This document shows positions 46,918-59,207 of a stretch of DNA of 64,000 nt, one piece after another. Source of the stretch: Obelidium mucronatum. Its lineage: Eukaryota; Chytridiomycota; Chytridiomycetes; Chytridiales; Chytriomycetaceae. A program made the translations under genes and the position numbers. Location of the stretch: contig JAIVFH010000007.1 in NCBI GenBank assembly GCA_025765595.1, forward strand, positions 124,001 through 188,000, written 5' to 3'. The notes below the pieces were generated by a model, which did not search any database, had not been told where the DNA came from, and saw nothing but the letters and a program-made list of their open reading frames with translations. Every line of letters begins with the position of its first letter. Position 1 is the first letter of the stretch.

Positions 46918-48431
46918 ATGTCTGCACCCAACATCGTCGCCAACGAGTCACAGATGAGCCATCGCTTCACTGATACGTATAATCCCCAAAGCGGACGAGG
47001 TCGCAAACCATCAAATGGATCAGCATCTTCAAGGAGAGCGGAGCAGAACAGGTTCGGAGACTTTAACACCGTCTTTGGCGAGCCATTGTTAAACAAAGTA
47101 CTACCAAACTTCAACAGAATTCACCAACGAACACTAAGAGAGCGCAAAGAAGCTTATGTCAAAGGATTGAACGCAAAGGTGTTGGCCCGAGGAGTATATG
47201 AAACTCAGTTCACTTACGTTGACCATTGGAATAGATCGAGGAATTGACATCTCTCCTGGTCCCAAATGCCCTTTTCGTGGAATACGAGCGTTTAAAGAAA
47301 CGTGTTTCTGATTTGGAGATGGAACTGTCCTCAACTCGATCAAACCTGTCTGACATATCAAAATCGCCCCCTGAATGCTCCAACTGTGCTGCTGAGAGAT
47401 TCAAGAATGCAATTCTGACTGAGAAAGTTTCTGGCCTGAATCGCCAACTGTCAGACTTGAAAGCAACCAAAGCCCCTTCTCCACAACCACCAGCACCGAG
47501 TGATCTTCCTCCTCTTGAATTTATAGACCCAATGATGATGGATTTTTCTGCCATTTCTGATGATTGGATGGAGGCGCTGTTGAGGGATATCGAACAACCA
47601 CGACAGTTGTTGAAGTCTGCCGAGGAGTTGTATGGCCCGCTTGAAGTCTTATCTTGCGGAATTGCCTTTAAAGGAATTCCATACATCAAGAACTCAAAAA
47701 TGGACATTGTCGATAGACTGGGGCTATTGTTGACAGTATGAGGACAAACTTTCCAGGATTCGGGAATATTCCTAATGTTTTAATTTGAAGGCACAATCGC
47801 AATCAAACTCGCCTGAACGAATACTTGCGCACCAAATGCAGATTTCCACACTCACGCAGCGTATGGTATCCGGCTGTTCGGTAATCGAGCGTCAGAAAGT
47901 CATTGAAGCACTTTCAGTCTTTTTTGAACGGAACAAGAAGCAAACCGTAAGTTCAAAAACAACACCCGTCCAAGAACTCTTTTTAGATTCAAACTCGCTA
48001 ACACCTGATTCCAGGTCTACATGATGCAGTTATCACACAAAGCTCCGGTCATGATGGAACGACCTCCTCTCGCCGTTAATCTTCCACCTGAAGCTATTCG
48101 ACTAAAGGAAATCGCGAAATCAATCCCGTCTCTGAAAGGATCTGAGGAATTAGTAAACGAGATTTGTGGGGTGTTTTGGAACGACAGCAAAATGTACAAA
48201 GAAACACTGTTGTACATGAATGTACTCAGCTATAAGCTTCAAAAGACTATTTGTGACGCGGAAGATATGGAAAAATGGATGATGGCATTTGAGGCGGCAA
48301 AATTGGCGAATCAAAGTCGAATGGTTAGTGTCTATTATTTGGGTTTAAGAAAATGTGTCTATTTGATTTAACACTATCAACAGGACGAGTTGTTAACCGA
48401 AGGGATGAAGGCATTGGATATTTGGGAATAA
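46918..48431 (+). CDS. bZIP-like transcription factor A (ELYGP family)
   Basis: Starts MSAPNIVANESQMSHRFTDT. The basic region is rebuilt by an intron (about 47050-47118): RRAEQNRIHQRTLRERKEAY, followed by a leucine zipper region (LEYERLKKRVSDLEMELSST). The Asn and Arg of the bZIP N-x7-R signature are kept. Next come a CxxC pair (PPECSNCAAERF), a second coiled coil, a Pro-rich linker, and the segment AEELYGPLEVLSCGIAFKGI shared by three other genes in this window. Further shared parts are VIERQKVIEALSVFFERNKK and SIPSLKGSEELVNEI. It differs from the other three in sequence and strand. A nuclear sequence-specific DNA-binding role is expected. Introns at about 47245, 47740, 47948 and 48325. Stop at 48429-48431. 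Confidence 0.75.
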
Positions 48432-48456
48432 AATAAAGTAGAGAAATAGAGAAGAA

Positions 48457-49058
48457 ATGCAAACACTTCCCACCACTTTGACTGGACATATTCCAAACAA
48501 GCTTGAAAACTTGAAGAATCTTAGTTATTTGAATTTGTGTTATAATATTCTCACTGGCCGCATCCCAGAGTCAATTGGGGCCTTGTTGCAACTGACGACC
48601 CTCTCACTTTCGTGAAATCGATTGGAGCAAAACATACCCAACTCGATTGGCCAACTTGAAAGCATATCGACCTTTCGCCTTGCACACAATTATCTGTCTG
48701 GCGTCCTTCCCTGGGAAGGAAATCTGACCCAATTGTCGTTGTTGTGCGTGAACAACAATAGCTTGATAGGAAACATTCCCCAATCATTTGCAAACCTTGA
48801 TCATCTTGTACATGTTCATTTTGAGAATAATCAGCTCTCTGGGCAAATTCCGAGATTCAAAACTTGCAAAATTTGGGGGAGTTGGATTTAAACCACACCG
48901 CACCTTTTGCGAACTGCCTATTGGAATGTGCAATTTGGAAAACATGTATAAACTGAAATTGGAAGGAACAAATTTACTCAAGATGGTGGATCCCAAGTTT
49001 CGCAACTCCGATTTTTCGCATTTGTTGGAGGAGGGTTTCTACACCAAAAAAAAGTGAA
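48457..49058 (+). pseudogene. LRR gene relic
   Basis: Plant-type LRRs are visible: LKNLSYLNLCYNILTGRIPE, SIGALLQLTTLSLS, IPNSIGQLESISTFRL, LTQLSLLCVNNNSLIGNIPQ, LDHLVHVHFENNQLSGQIP. An in-frame TGA at about 48615 cuts the first part, and a frame change follows near 48870 before CNLENMYKLKLEGTNLLK. There is no F-box or transmembrane segment. It is related in style to the F-box/LRR gene at 60.8 kb and is probably a decayed copy. It sits between bZIP genes A and B. Confidence 0.65.
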
Positions 49059-49163
49059 CTTCTATGATTGACCATTGGAACGAAAACATTGGAACGAAGT
49101 GATGTGATTGTTGTTTATCGGTTTTGCCTGCTAAAATAAAAAAGTCTAGTGACTTTGTCTGTT

Positions 49164-50866
49164 TCAGTCGTCATTCTCTTCCCCATCCGATGCCAATTCA
49201 ATCAACAAATTATGCTGAGGGGAAATAAGCGAGTAAGTGAGCACAAGCCAATATTAGATAGATACAATTCTCTCACCAGTGAATTCTTGTTTGGGTCTCT
49301 AGAATAACGTTGAATCTCCATGGCCATTGTAAACTTTGTCTTGTCCTCGAGCGCTTCCAATTTGGCCTCCAATACTTTCTTTGTTTTTACTATTCGGTTG
49401 AAAACTGCATTTCCCTTTCCTACTGGCGTTGGGGTCTTTTGGGACAAGGTCCATTGTCAGCCTTCAAGCGCCAGACTATTGCAAATCTAAACAAACTAAC
49501 CCATAAAAGAACGCACAGCCTGTTTATGACGCCCTCGGAATCTTGCAGAGCTGGTATCGCGAGAAGGGAATCTTTGAAACGTTTTGAATCGGTAGTATCA
49601 ACGAATGAAGAGACTGCAGCAGCGTAGTTGATGTCTTCATCTGTCGGTGTTGAAAGAGTGGCCAAGAGAGAGTTTCGATACTCTGTGTGTCGCTTGTTTC
49701 TACAACAGACCATATCATTAGATTCCACTGCTATCTGCTAAAAAGAATAATTGGCTACTAAACCTTTCCAAGAACATGACGAAAATTTCAATTACTTTCT
49801 GTCGATCCATAACGGCGCAAGAGTCCAAAAGTTTCCCTCGTACTCTCAACATTCGAATCATATGCTTGCGGATCCTGTGAATATCAGCACAACTAGATAC
49901 AACAGTGAATATATCAAAGAGCTCGTCTATAAGTTTGTTGTTTTTGATTGACGGGATGGAGTTGAGGGCAATTCGAGCGAATTCGCATTCGGGAGGGCCA
50001 TAGAGTTCCGTGGCAGACATTGGTGTGTCTTGCGGGACTTGATGATTTTTTTGCTGCTGTTGAAAATGATTCGTTGACGAGGCTTGCAATTGAGTAGCGT
50101 TTCCGTCCATATTACTCCCACTTGAACTACCAACGCCACTACTAGAGCTGCCACCACCACCACTGCCAGATTTACTACCACCAGTTCCATTTATTAAGTC
50201 ATTCCACTCCTGCCCAAAATCACTCGGTGAAGAATTGCTCCCTGTGAGATCAAGATCCATGCTTGTGATCATTGACGGGCCATTCACAAACGACTGCAAA
50301 AATGGCGCCTGGAAAGAGCTCACAATACTCTTCAATGCTTGGTTTTCGTTCAAGAGTTCTGTGACTTTTGATTCGAGAGACTTGATTTGTCCCATACACA
50401 AAAGGGTTTTCAGCTTTTCAACAGAACAGCCCACGCATTCAATCCCAGCCACCATCGCACTTGCTGAAGAGGGAACTGTGGATCTGAAGTCAATTTGGAT
50501 CGAGCTTTGCCGCATGAGCGAGTTTTCAGCGGTAACAGCAAGGAGTTGCTGGCGAAGAAGTTCAACTTCAAGTGTCATTGCTCAAAGGCACTTTTCCATC
50601 GATTATCGCCTTTAGTTCTGCAACTTCTTTTTCCAAAGAAGCAATGTGGTTTGTCCTGCGTTCACGGAATGCTCTAAAAGGTGAATTGGAACTGGCCTAT
50701 TAATTAAAGCACAAAAGGGTCCAGCTGCAGTGATGGTTTACCGCTGAGCCTCCAAGTTCTTCTTGTGCTTTTCATCAGTTGGAACAATGTCTTTTTGCTT
50801 CCGTCCAGCTCTGCTCTTTCCTGCTTTTGAATCACTTGTATTTGCTGCGAGGAGAAGATGGTCCAT
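49164..50866 (-). CDS. bZIP-like transcription factor B (ELYGP family)
   Basis: Minus strand, starting MDHLLLAANTSDSKAGK. The basic region spans an intron: KHKKNLEAQRAFRERR (Asn kept, the following residues differ from the usual RAAQ). The zipper is IASLEKEVAELKAIIDGK, and the rest shares every block with gene C: SSIQIDFRSTVPSSASAMV, ECVGCSVEKLKTLLCMGQIK (CxxC), STELYGPPECEFARIALNSI (with M/SATELYGP), MDRQKVIEIFVMFLER and KTPTPVGKGNAVFNRIVKTK. One base extra near 50583 (ACTTGAAG against ACTGAAG in gene C) breaks the frame. Stop at 49164-49166 with an acidic end (ASDGEENDD). Compared with gene C it adds a Gly/Ser/Asn-rich linker. It is a recent tandem paralog of C, transcribed in the same direction. 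Confidence 0.75.
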
Positions 50867-50954
50867 TTGCAATCACGATTTGCAATTTCCAAAAATAGGT
50901 TTTCTTTATTGTTGTTTGTTAAGTACAGCAGCTACAAAAGAGATCCACGTCATT

Positions 50955-52582
50955 CTAAATCTCGTCATCGGAAACTACTTGGTCTGTTAAATCATACTAG
51001 AGAAGGTAAAGCGCGTTTCCGTCAGAAGAGAATCACAAGTGGAAAAAAATCTTAAGATTACCACAGGATCTTTGAAGCTCTTGTCTCGAGAATATCTTTG
51101 ATTCTCTATCGTCATTGTCCACTTTGTCTTTTCTTCGATCGTTTGCAGCCGTGCAATCAAAGACTTTTTTACTGTGGAAATCCAATCCCACACTTCGTTC
51201 TCTTTCCCGTTGGGACTCGGAGTCTGACGAAAAGAAACGTTACAGATAAGCACTATGCATATATATGATATCTTAATTACCCATAATAATACGGCAAGTT
51301 TATGAATATCAGTTTCAAAGCCCTTCAAAGACGGGATCTCGAGAAGTGACTCCTTGAACCGCAATGAAGCCGCTGTATCCTTGAAATTCACAAACGCAGA
51401 TCGATAGTAGATATCATTGTCGTCCAGCGACGGCAAGTGTGATCCGAGCCACGCGCGATGTTCAGTGTGCCGCTTATTCCGCTCAATAAACATTACAAAT
51501 ATCTCAATTACTTTCTGCCGATCCAACACTGCACATGAATCCAAAAGTTTTCCACGCGCACGTAGTAATCTGATTCGGTACTTTCGGATTCGGTCTACAT
51601 CGACGCAACTGGAGGCAGCGTTGAAGACGTTGAAAAGCTCGTCAATGTATTTACTGTTTCGGATGGATGGAATTGAGTTGAATGCAATGCGGGCGAATTC
51701 GCATTCCGGAGGGCCATACAGTTCGGTTGAAGATATTTGCGTGAGTGGTGTTTCCGCGTGCAGATTGTTGCTGTCAATATTGTTGTTTGAGTTTGTTCCA
51801 AAGATGCTGTTGAGTTCATTGTCAAAATCGCTGGGAGATCGCGTTTGGAATGATCGGGCATCTATTGACTCAATATCCATGGGACCATCGCCATTGTTGA
51901 CGACTGGGGTTTCATTGCCGATGGAAATGGCAGAATCCTCATTGACAGCAGCAGAGGAATTAGATGTGGAATGATTACTATGTATAAAAGACTGAAGATA
52001 CGGATTCTGGTAGGATCCAATAATTGATTTTAGCACTTGGTTTTCGTTGGTCAATTCCGTCAACTTGGACTCTAAGGTTTTGATTTGACCCATGCAAAGC
52101 AAGGTCTTGAGCTTTTCAACTGAGCAGCCAACGCAGTCAATTCCAGCTACCATTGCACTGGCTGAAGAGGGAACGGTGGATTTGAAGTCGATCTGAATGG
52201 AACTTTGCCTCATGAGCGAGTTTTCGGCGGTAACGGCAAGCAATTGCTGGCGAAGAAGTTCAACTTCAGTGTCATTGCTCAAAGGAACTTTTCCGTCAAT
52301 CACAGCTTTAAGCTCTGCCACTTCTTTCTCCAGGGATGCCACGTAGTGCGATCTCCTCTCCCTGAATGCTCTGAATAAAACAGTAATAATGCGCGTGATG
52401 AGTTTGACATGACTCTCGAAAGTCGAAAGTCGAAAGGATTTGATCACAAGCACTCACCGCTGTGCCTCAAGACTCTTCTTTTGCTTTTCATCGACAGGAA
52501 GAATCTCCTTCTGCTTTCGGCCAACTTTAGCCTTTCCTGCCTTGGCACTTGATGTATTTGCAGCAAGAAGAAGCTGTTCCAT
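50955..52582 (-). CDS. bZIP-like transcription factor C (ELYGP family)
   Basis: Minus strand, start MEQLLLAANTSSAKAGK at 52582. The basic region across the intron is KQKKSLEAQRAFRERRSHYV: the invariant bZIP Asn is replaced by Ser (SLEAQR), which could change or weaken DNA contact. The zipper is ASLEKEVAELKAVIDGK. Next are blocks shared with B: CVGCSVEKLKTLLCMGQIKT, ISSTELYGPPECEFARIAFN, LDRQKVIEIFVMFIERNKRH, LEIPSLKGFETDIHKLAVLL and RLQTIEEKTKWTMTIENQRY. The coding frame is open along its length. An intron near 51060-51000 precedes the end YDLTDQVVSDDEI with stop at 50955-50957. Confidence 0.75.
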
Positions 52583-52817
52583 TTTTCCCCAGTTTGATTT
52601 TGCGATTTGGAATTGACTTGAATTTGATGTTGTTGGGGTGGGTATAGCGCAATCTGCACGTGGCGGCCCGAGAAGTGAACAAGCAAAGCGTGCTGATTCC
52701 GCTGATTCCAACTGACAATATCTGATAAGCTCATCCCATGCGACTCGCGTTAATTCGGCTGCTATTGATGCAGTTTTTTGCTGATTTTTAAATCAATCAA
52801 TCAAGTAAGAAACAACA

Positions 52818-54477
52818 ATGGCTGATAAAATCATCGCCGCTGTCATCACCAAGCAAACGGAGCTCTTTGACCTTCTGACTGTGCCGCAGCTGAAGTCTCT
52901 TTGCCGCGAGTGGACTCTGGCTGTGGGAGGAACAAAGACTGAGCTGATTATGCGATTGGTCGAGAAGAGTCCAGTGACCCGCATTGCCGTCTCAGCCAAT
53001 CAAATTCCGGCTCCTCTTCCTGCTGTTGGTTCAACTCCATTGCAGGCGCAAGCAAAGGCCGTCCCTCCTCAGCCTAAACCACCACCCGTCCAGCAACCCC
53101 AACCAACTTCAACAAAGCCAAACACGGGGAAACAGGCTGTCGCGTTTAATGCTGGAATATATCTCCAACACGCTCGTTCAGTCCCAATTTGCTCCCACGC
53201 GGAGCTTCAAACCGCCCTTTTTAATTTTGCATCCACGTCCAAGGATACGCTTCAATCCGCTCTTAAGTCACTCAATGTCAAAGGAATCTCATCGGCAAAC
53301 AAAGAAACTCTCGTATCAATGTTTTGTAATGCAATGGCAGCGCTTCCTGACGCGAATTCCCGTGAAATCTATGTCAAATCTGTCCATTATCCTCCTGCGA
53401 AAGCAAAGCCAATCAATTGGGTTCTCGCGCAATGCCTGCATTACAACCTTCCTGGAGCGACTCCTACGGTATCGCAAAAGAAACTCGTCCAGATTCTTGA
53501 AGATGCCTTTTTCAATGGACATACGCTTTCGGTCCCACCCGCTGTTGCCTTGTTTGTATCAGATTTGGACAGAAAGGAAGCTCAAAAGGCTGCAGAACAG
53601 GAAGCACAAGCAACTATGCGGCGGAAGCTGGAGGACGAGCGCCTTGCCCGCCAAAAGGACCAGGAATACAACAGTTTTGTTCGTTCAGGAAATGATCAGC
53701 AACTCGCTGCCAAATTTCCAGAAAAAGTTTTTTGCAAACTGGAAAGCCACGCAACAGGCGGCTGGCTTCACGCATACCGCGGTGTTTGTGGCGCGGCCCG
53801 AGTCATCTTGGCTATTGGAGAACATATTCCGAGGCGCTTTGATGAATTCATTGGAAGCATCGATTGTCCACAAAGCATGCATCGTGTCGTTCAGTGGTAC
53901 AAATATGGCAACCAAACAAGCTATCCGGAAGGAACAACACGCTGAGGAACTTGAAAAGGAGCAAGCGCTGCGATCGGAACAGGACAAAAAGCGGCAGAAA
54001 CTAGTGTCCCTTCAATCCCGCACCGTTCGGAATCCAAGGGGATGGGATGTCTCTGGTCATTGGTTACTTATCGCCCCTGAAATGGATAATTACAATTCAG
54101 ACAACCAAGAATTCTTTATGGATTTCCAAATTTGCAAGAAACGGGGTGGAATGTATGCTGCGTTTGGGTTTGGGTACTTGACTGGAGTTTTGAAGCTTGA
54201 TTCAACACCGTCGACAACAAAACGTACTGTTAATTTTAACTGGCGTGGTGAGGAAGTGGAATCCACTCATGTCTCGGACGAACAAGTTGGAACGCTGGAG
54301 TTTTCGCAGGATGGGGCCTCTGTTTGTGGAAAAATTTGGACTGACATGGGCATGTCGTTTGTTGAATTTAATGGTGTTCGAGTCGGGGATGTTATTCCGA
54401 GTCGGAGATTCAATGAGGGGGAAACCATCTCATCAACATGGTCATCCTATTTGGATCGATTATCTTCGAGATGGTAG
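52818..54477 (+). CDS. SAP-domain protein with a C-terminal unknown domain (frame-disrupted)
   Basis: Starts MADKIIAAVITKQTELFDLL. The SAP motif is LFDLLTVPQLKSLCREWTLA and GGTKTELIMRLVEKS, a DNA/RNA-binding helix-turn-helix. A Pro/Gln-rich linker follows, then a long helical part with charged coiled-coil stretches (DRKEAQKAAEQEAQATMRRK; EEQHAEELEKEQ-like). A frame change lies between about 53720 and 53930, and the second frame gives RGWDVSGHWLLIAPEMDNYN, MDFQICKKRGGMYAAFGFG, STHVSDEQVGTLEFSQDGAS and a stop at 54475-54477. The C-terminal block is beta-rich and looks like a compact domain of unknown function. Probably a nuclear protein. Confidence 0.6.
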
Positions 54478-54588
54478 CTTTCCATAATGTTTGATTTGCT
54501 TGTTTATATATGCTGGGTTAAAATATATAAGTTGTGTTGAAAAAATTGGAGATGAGTTGAAAATCAGTCTGACAAACACTCTGAACCG

Positions 54589-54891
54589 ATGGCACCCCTA
54601 AAAACACCTGAAGCTATGGGGCTCACCAAAGTAGTTCTTGACGCTGTTCAAGCAGAAAGAGACGCTCTAGCCACAACAAAGCCACCAGTTCCGTCGTTAC
54701 CTCCGCGAACATACCTTGATCAAACCGTGATTCCCGTGTTGATCGAGGGACTCAAGAGTGTGGTAAAAGAGAGGTAAACATAGAAACACTAATAGACCAA
54801 CAGCTCTAAAAACAAATGAAATTACAGACCAGCGAATCCAACGGAATATCTTGGGCTGTTTCTTTTGAAGAACAGCCAAAAGACTGGTTGA
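54589..54891 (+). CDS. DPY30/Sdc1 subunit of COMPASS
   Basis: A small two-exon gene (intron 54773-about 54827). The product of about 80 residues has the Dpy-30 motif: LPPRTYLDQTVIPVLIEGLK, SVVKERPANPTEYLGLFLLK, ending NSQKTG. This motif forms the homodimer that holds Set1/COMPASS through the Bre2/Ash2 subunit for histone H3K4 methylation. Size and motif position match the family. Confidence 0.93.
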
Positions 54892-55149
54892 TGAACATCC
54901 CACCTATTGTCCTGTGAATTCAATAAATATTCTATTATACTTATTTCAGCCAGTTCGATGACTAAATAATGGATCATGATTCTTTTTGGCAGCAAGTTCA
55001 ATGGCTTGTTTGCTGTGGCTTCAAATAAGTTGAAATCGAACATATTTCAATAAAAGGATATTTTGTTCAATGATCATTATTTCAAAGCAAAAGTCTTCAT
55101 AAAAATTGATACGGGTTAAAAATAAGACAACTGAGCTTGTCTGTTTCTA

Positions 55150-58100
55150 TCAATCACGAAGTTTGTCAACTCTTCTTTCGTGCATTTCTTGCTCCACTGT
55201 ATGATCAACTACAAATCGCACGATTTTAACCGTCTTGGTCTGTCCATTACGCAGGGTTCGCGCCACTCCTTGTTTCTCGGCACCAATCGCATATTCTTCC
55301 TTAGCATCGTGGAATGGATGCAAAATAATGCAATGCGTCGCTGACAAAGAACACAGTTCGTTTAGAAACGCGAACCCCAAAAAAAAGAAGACGAATTTCC
55401 TTTACCTTCAGTCAGATTCAATCCACTCACAGAGTCTTTAGCTGAAAGCATCAACACCTTCACCGCTTTTGTTTTGATTTTCACTGGAGGTTCTTCTAGT
55501 TGCACCGCTTTACCTTTCCCCTTCACGTCTTTTTTCGTCTTGACCTTCACCTTCTTCATCTCCTCCTCCAACCCCTCTGCCTCCAGGTCCATATCCCCCA
55601 AATCTCCATCTGACTCAAACTCGCTGTCACTATCGACAAACTCAGTCTTCTTACTCCTTCCTCGTGTAACCCTTTTCGCTGGCGGTTCCTCAAACACCGC
55701 CTTTCGTTTCCCTTTTGTATCGTTCACTACCACAGCCGTAGCAACCTCAACATCTTCTAGATTATCTGCAAGAACCGGCTCAAAATCGCTGTCTTCGTTT
55801 TTTCGAGTGGCGCCTACATCTGTTTCACTATCATCATCGTCTCGAATCACCATGATTGGCTTCCGCTTCCGTTTGGCTCCAATTGGAAGCTCTACATGCG
55901 CGGTTTCTGATGCTGCTGCTGCGGGCAGAGATGGCTGCTTTTTTTTGCGCGTTCCTTTCACGGCTTTCGCTTTACCATCTGCTTCTTCCATTTCCACCAA
56001 AGGCGAAGCTCCATCCAAGGACGAACTACTGCTACTGGACCCAACATCACCGCTCCCGTCTGTGTCGTTAACAATGGACGGAGTCGATAATCCTGCTCTA
56101 AATCTCTTCAGTGCCCCTTCGCGTTGAGCCCATCCACTCTTGAGTCGCGCAGTGGCAATTCCAAACGTGTTTAGAGCTTGGGTCACCAAGTCAGCCAAGT
56201 CAGACCACTGGATAAAGACAATGAATCGGTGAGAGTCACATGCTGCCATTTCACGTTGCAGGTATTGGACGAGCTCGTGGATTTTGGAACCAAACTGTAT
56301 TATATTTTTTTCAGGTTGAGTGATTTTGAAGAAAAAAGATAATTATGGAAAAAATTAATCAAAAAAAAAACCTTATTCGGATCTAATTTATCCTCATCGT
56401 GATCGACGTCAGCATTTTCTGGCGCCTCTACAACGGCAGCAGGGGGCTTCAATTTCATTAGTTGGTCTCTTGAAATGGGTGCCATGCACTGCGGACATTT
56501 CATATTTCGATCGGCCACGCCTTCGGCACACTCCCAACAAAAGACGTGCCCACAGGGAACAAGAGCTAAATCATCACGAGGGATATCATCACTCCAACAG
56601 ACACTGCAGAATATTTTGTTATCTTCAGCCATGTAGCTGTTCAAGAAATTCTCTGCCAAAAAACAATTAAATCGTTCGGATCTCGCAAGAGAAAGAAAAA
56701 AACTCACGGAAAAAGTTGAACTGAGACTGCGTTGACCGCAAATCCTCCTTCATGTCGTTATCATCTTTTATGGCCTTTCTCAATGCCTGTTCAGCCATTC
56801 GTCTGGTATCAACCATTTGGAATGCAGTTTCCGTCAAATACTTCCTCCGAGATTCAATTACAAAGACTTGCTGGGCAATATGCTTTGTGAGGCGTTTAAT
56901 TTTGACTTCCCGGTCCTTTTGAACACGCTCTGTTACTTGTTCGATTGTCAAGGCGTCAGAGCCTGATTCGGGGTTAAGATTATTTCCCTATTTTTCAAGC
57001 CCGGGAAATACAATCAATAAAACACGCAAGAAAAGAAGACGAAAGTAAGGAACAAGCAACAACTCACAATCTGATAGTGATTACAAAGCTTTACAAGATT
57101 CTCCATCTCCTTCTTACTACCCACGCTTGATTTATACAAGGTATGTTCCATGGCCGTCTGGACAACGCGAATCGTTTCATACTCTGGAGGTGGATAGTGC
57201 ACTTCAGGTTCATTCCTTCGAATACGACTCAACAGAAACCGTTTCCAAAACAAAGTCTTGAAACGACTCTCAATATAATAATCGGTTTCCGCTGGTTTGA
57301 TTTTGAGATATGATGCAAAATGGGACACAGTGGACTCGTCATCGACTTTAGGGGTTCCTGTGAGTCCCCACATTGTAGTACCCGTCATCAAATCAAGCTG
57401 AGTTTTGATGGCATTCTTTTTTTCATCCAGTTCGTGGAATTCGTCATAAACGACACGATGGAAATGTATCCAAGAAAAGGCAAACTTGCCCAAAGGACAT
57501 GAATCCACAAATTCTTTGGCCACAGCTTCGTCCTCAAAGTTTTTTCCAGGAGCGTGTTTTTGGAGGAGTCGGTTTGGGGATGTGATTCGATTTGCAATGT
57601 AGTTGTTGTTTGCGAGAAAGTTATATGACACGATGACAATGTCGCACTCGAGGACTTGTTTCAATGAGATGGCTTCATAACTTCTCTTCCCTTTGATTTC
57701 AATCGCGTTGATCTTGGTTCCATAGCACTTTGTGATTTCTGTCATCCATTGACTACTAATGTTGTTGGGTACAAAGATGATGGTAGCGCGTGAAAGGAAC
57801 TTGTTGTGCACTGGATGCATCTTGTACAAGTAGTTAGGCTCTTGACAGGGACGCGTTTGGCAAAGAGCAAGAGTAGTGATTGTTTTTCCGACTCCTGGCT
57901 TATCCTATTAAATTCGTCGTTTCAGAAGACTGAGTTTGTTTCCTTAAAAGAAATGATTATCACTCACAGCAATAATCCCACTTCGGATCGTTGGGTGTGA
58001 TGCTTTGACTTCATCAAATGCCTTCAAGAATCCAGCAGAATTCTGATGAACTTGATGGAGGACAAAGTAATCATCGCCGTCCGTTTTGACGACGCCAGGA

Positions 58101-59137
58101 TAATAATACTCGGAATCAATTCCATCTTCAATATTCTCCATCCAATTCAACGTGCGCCGTTGGTAATCATAGAGCTTCAACATGAAAGGTGGGGCTGGCT
58201 GGTTCGCCATGCTCACATCAAAAGTTCCGGGTATCTTCATGTCTTTGAATGACGGTCTTGTGTCTTCTGTGCCCAACTCATCGATCCACTCTTGGTATGC
58301 ATATTTGATCTTCAACATACGGAATGGCTTGTAGTTGTTGGCTTCGTATGCTTTGTTCAACTCATGGGCGGCAAAGGGTTTGACCAAGGGCTTGAGAGCA
58401 TTTGAATCCAAAGGACAGCGAATTTCCAGATGGAAATCCATCTTCTCGTTAGCAACAGCATCCACATGGAGCCAGTATTTAAGATGATAGTCTTCCTCGT
58501 CTGGCGCTTTGTTGAGGACGTTGGCAAAGGTGTATTTGAAGCACTCCAAAGGCTGCTGCCTGTCCGCCAAGCAGAAGCCTAATTTCTTTCTTCTTTCCTG
58601 ATAATCGGGATATTGATAATACCCTGTTATGGGCTCCTCGAACAAGTCCATAAACAGCTGTACTTTTCCATCTCTTTCAATTGCTTCCTTGATTCCGTTA
58701 GGTTCGTTGTACCAGTCCGCGGTTTGGTTCTTGAGGTAAATAGCGGCCAGGACAGTTGTATCAAGATCATCTTCTTCCTTGGGTTCAATGGAACCAGCAT
58801 TGGAAGAAGTTCCGTTGTTGATGTTGTTGGTGTCTGGACACGGAAGTGGCGAACTTGGGTCCAAAAGCGAATTGCCGCATTCGGGGTTGGGAACGAGAGG
58901 CTTCTGGGGTATTTGAGTTGCCGAGACTGGGTCTTTGTCCGGATCGGACGAGGCATCAGTGCTAGATGAGGACAGGTTCAGGTGTTCGCTAGGAGACTTG
59001 AGTGGATTCACTTCAGGATTCACGCCGGGCTTTGTTGCTGCAAAGGCCGCTTCGCATTTGCCAGCAGAGTCTTCGGCAAGCGGAGTTGTGCTTGGCGATT
59101 GTGGCAAAGGCGTGCTGGACTTTGCGTCTCCAAGCAT
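55150..59137 (-). CDS. SNF2 helicase with RING finger (SHPRH/Rad5-like)
   Basis: Minus strand, start MLGDAKSSTPLPQSPSTTPL at 59137. A Ser/Pro-rich head is followed by a region unique to the gene and then the SNF2 core: motif I DKPGVGKT (near 57900), TIIFVPNNISSQWMTEI, motif II VVYDEFHELD (DEFH in place of DEAH), LTGTPKV. A RING finger CSVCWSDDIPRDDLALVPC with GHVFCWEC and CPQCMAP follows near 56610-56470. The helicase C part has HRFIVFIQWSDLADLVTQAL, VLMLSAKDSVSGLNLTEG, and ARTLRNGQTKTVKIVRFVVD (arginine fingers). Between the motif IV-like segment and motif V there is an inserted stretch of over 200 residues rich in acidic and basic clusters. Stop at 55150-55152. Role by family: chromatin or DNA-damage tolerance E3 ligase. 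Confidence 0.85.
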
Positions 59138-59207
59138 CTTTTTTGTTTGTTTTTCGCAATTCGGACCTTTATTGAACACAATTTTGTGGACCAGCACAAA
59201 TAACAGG

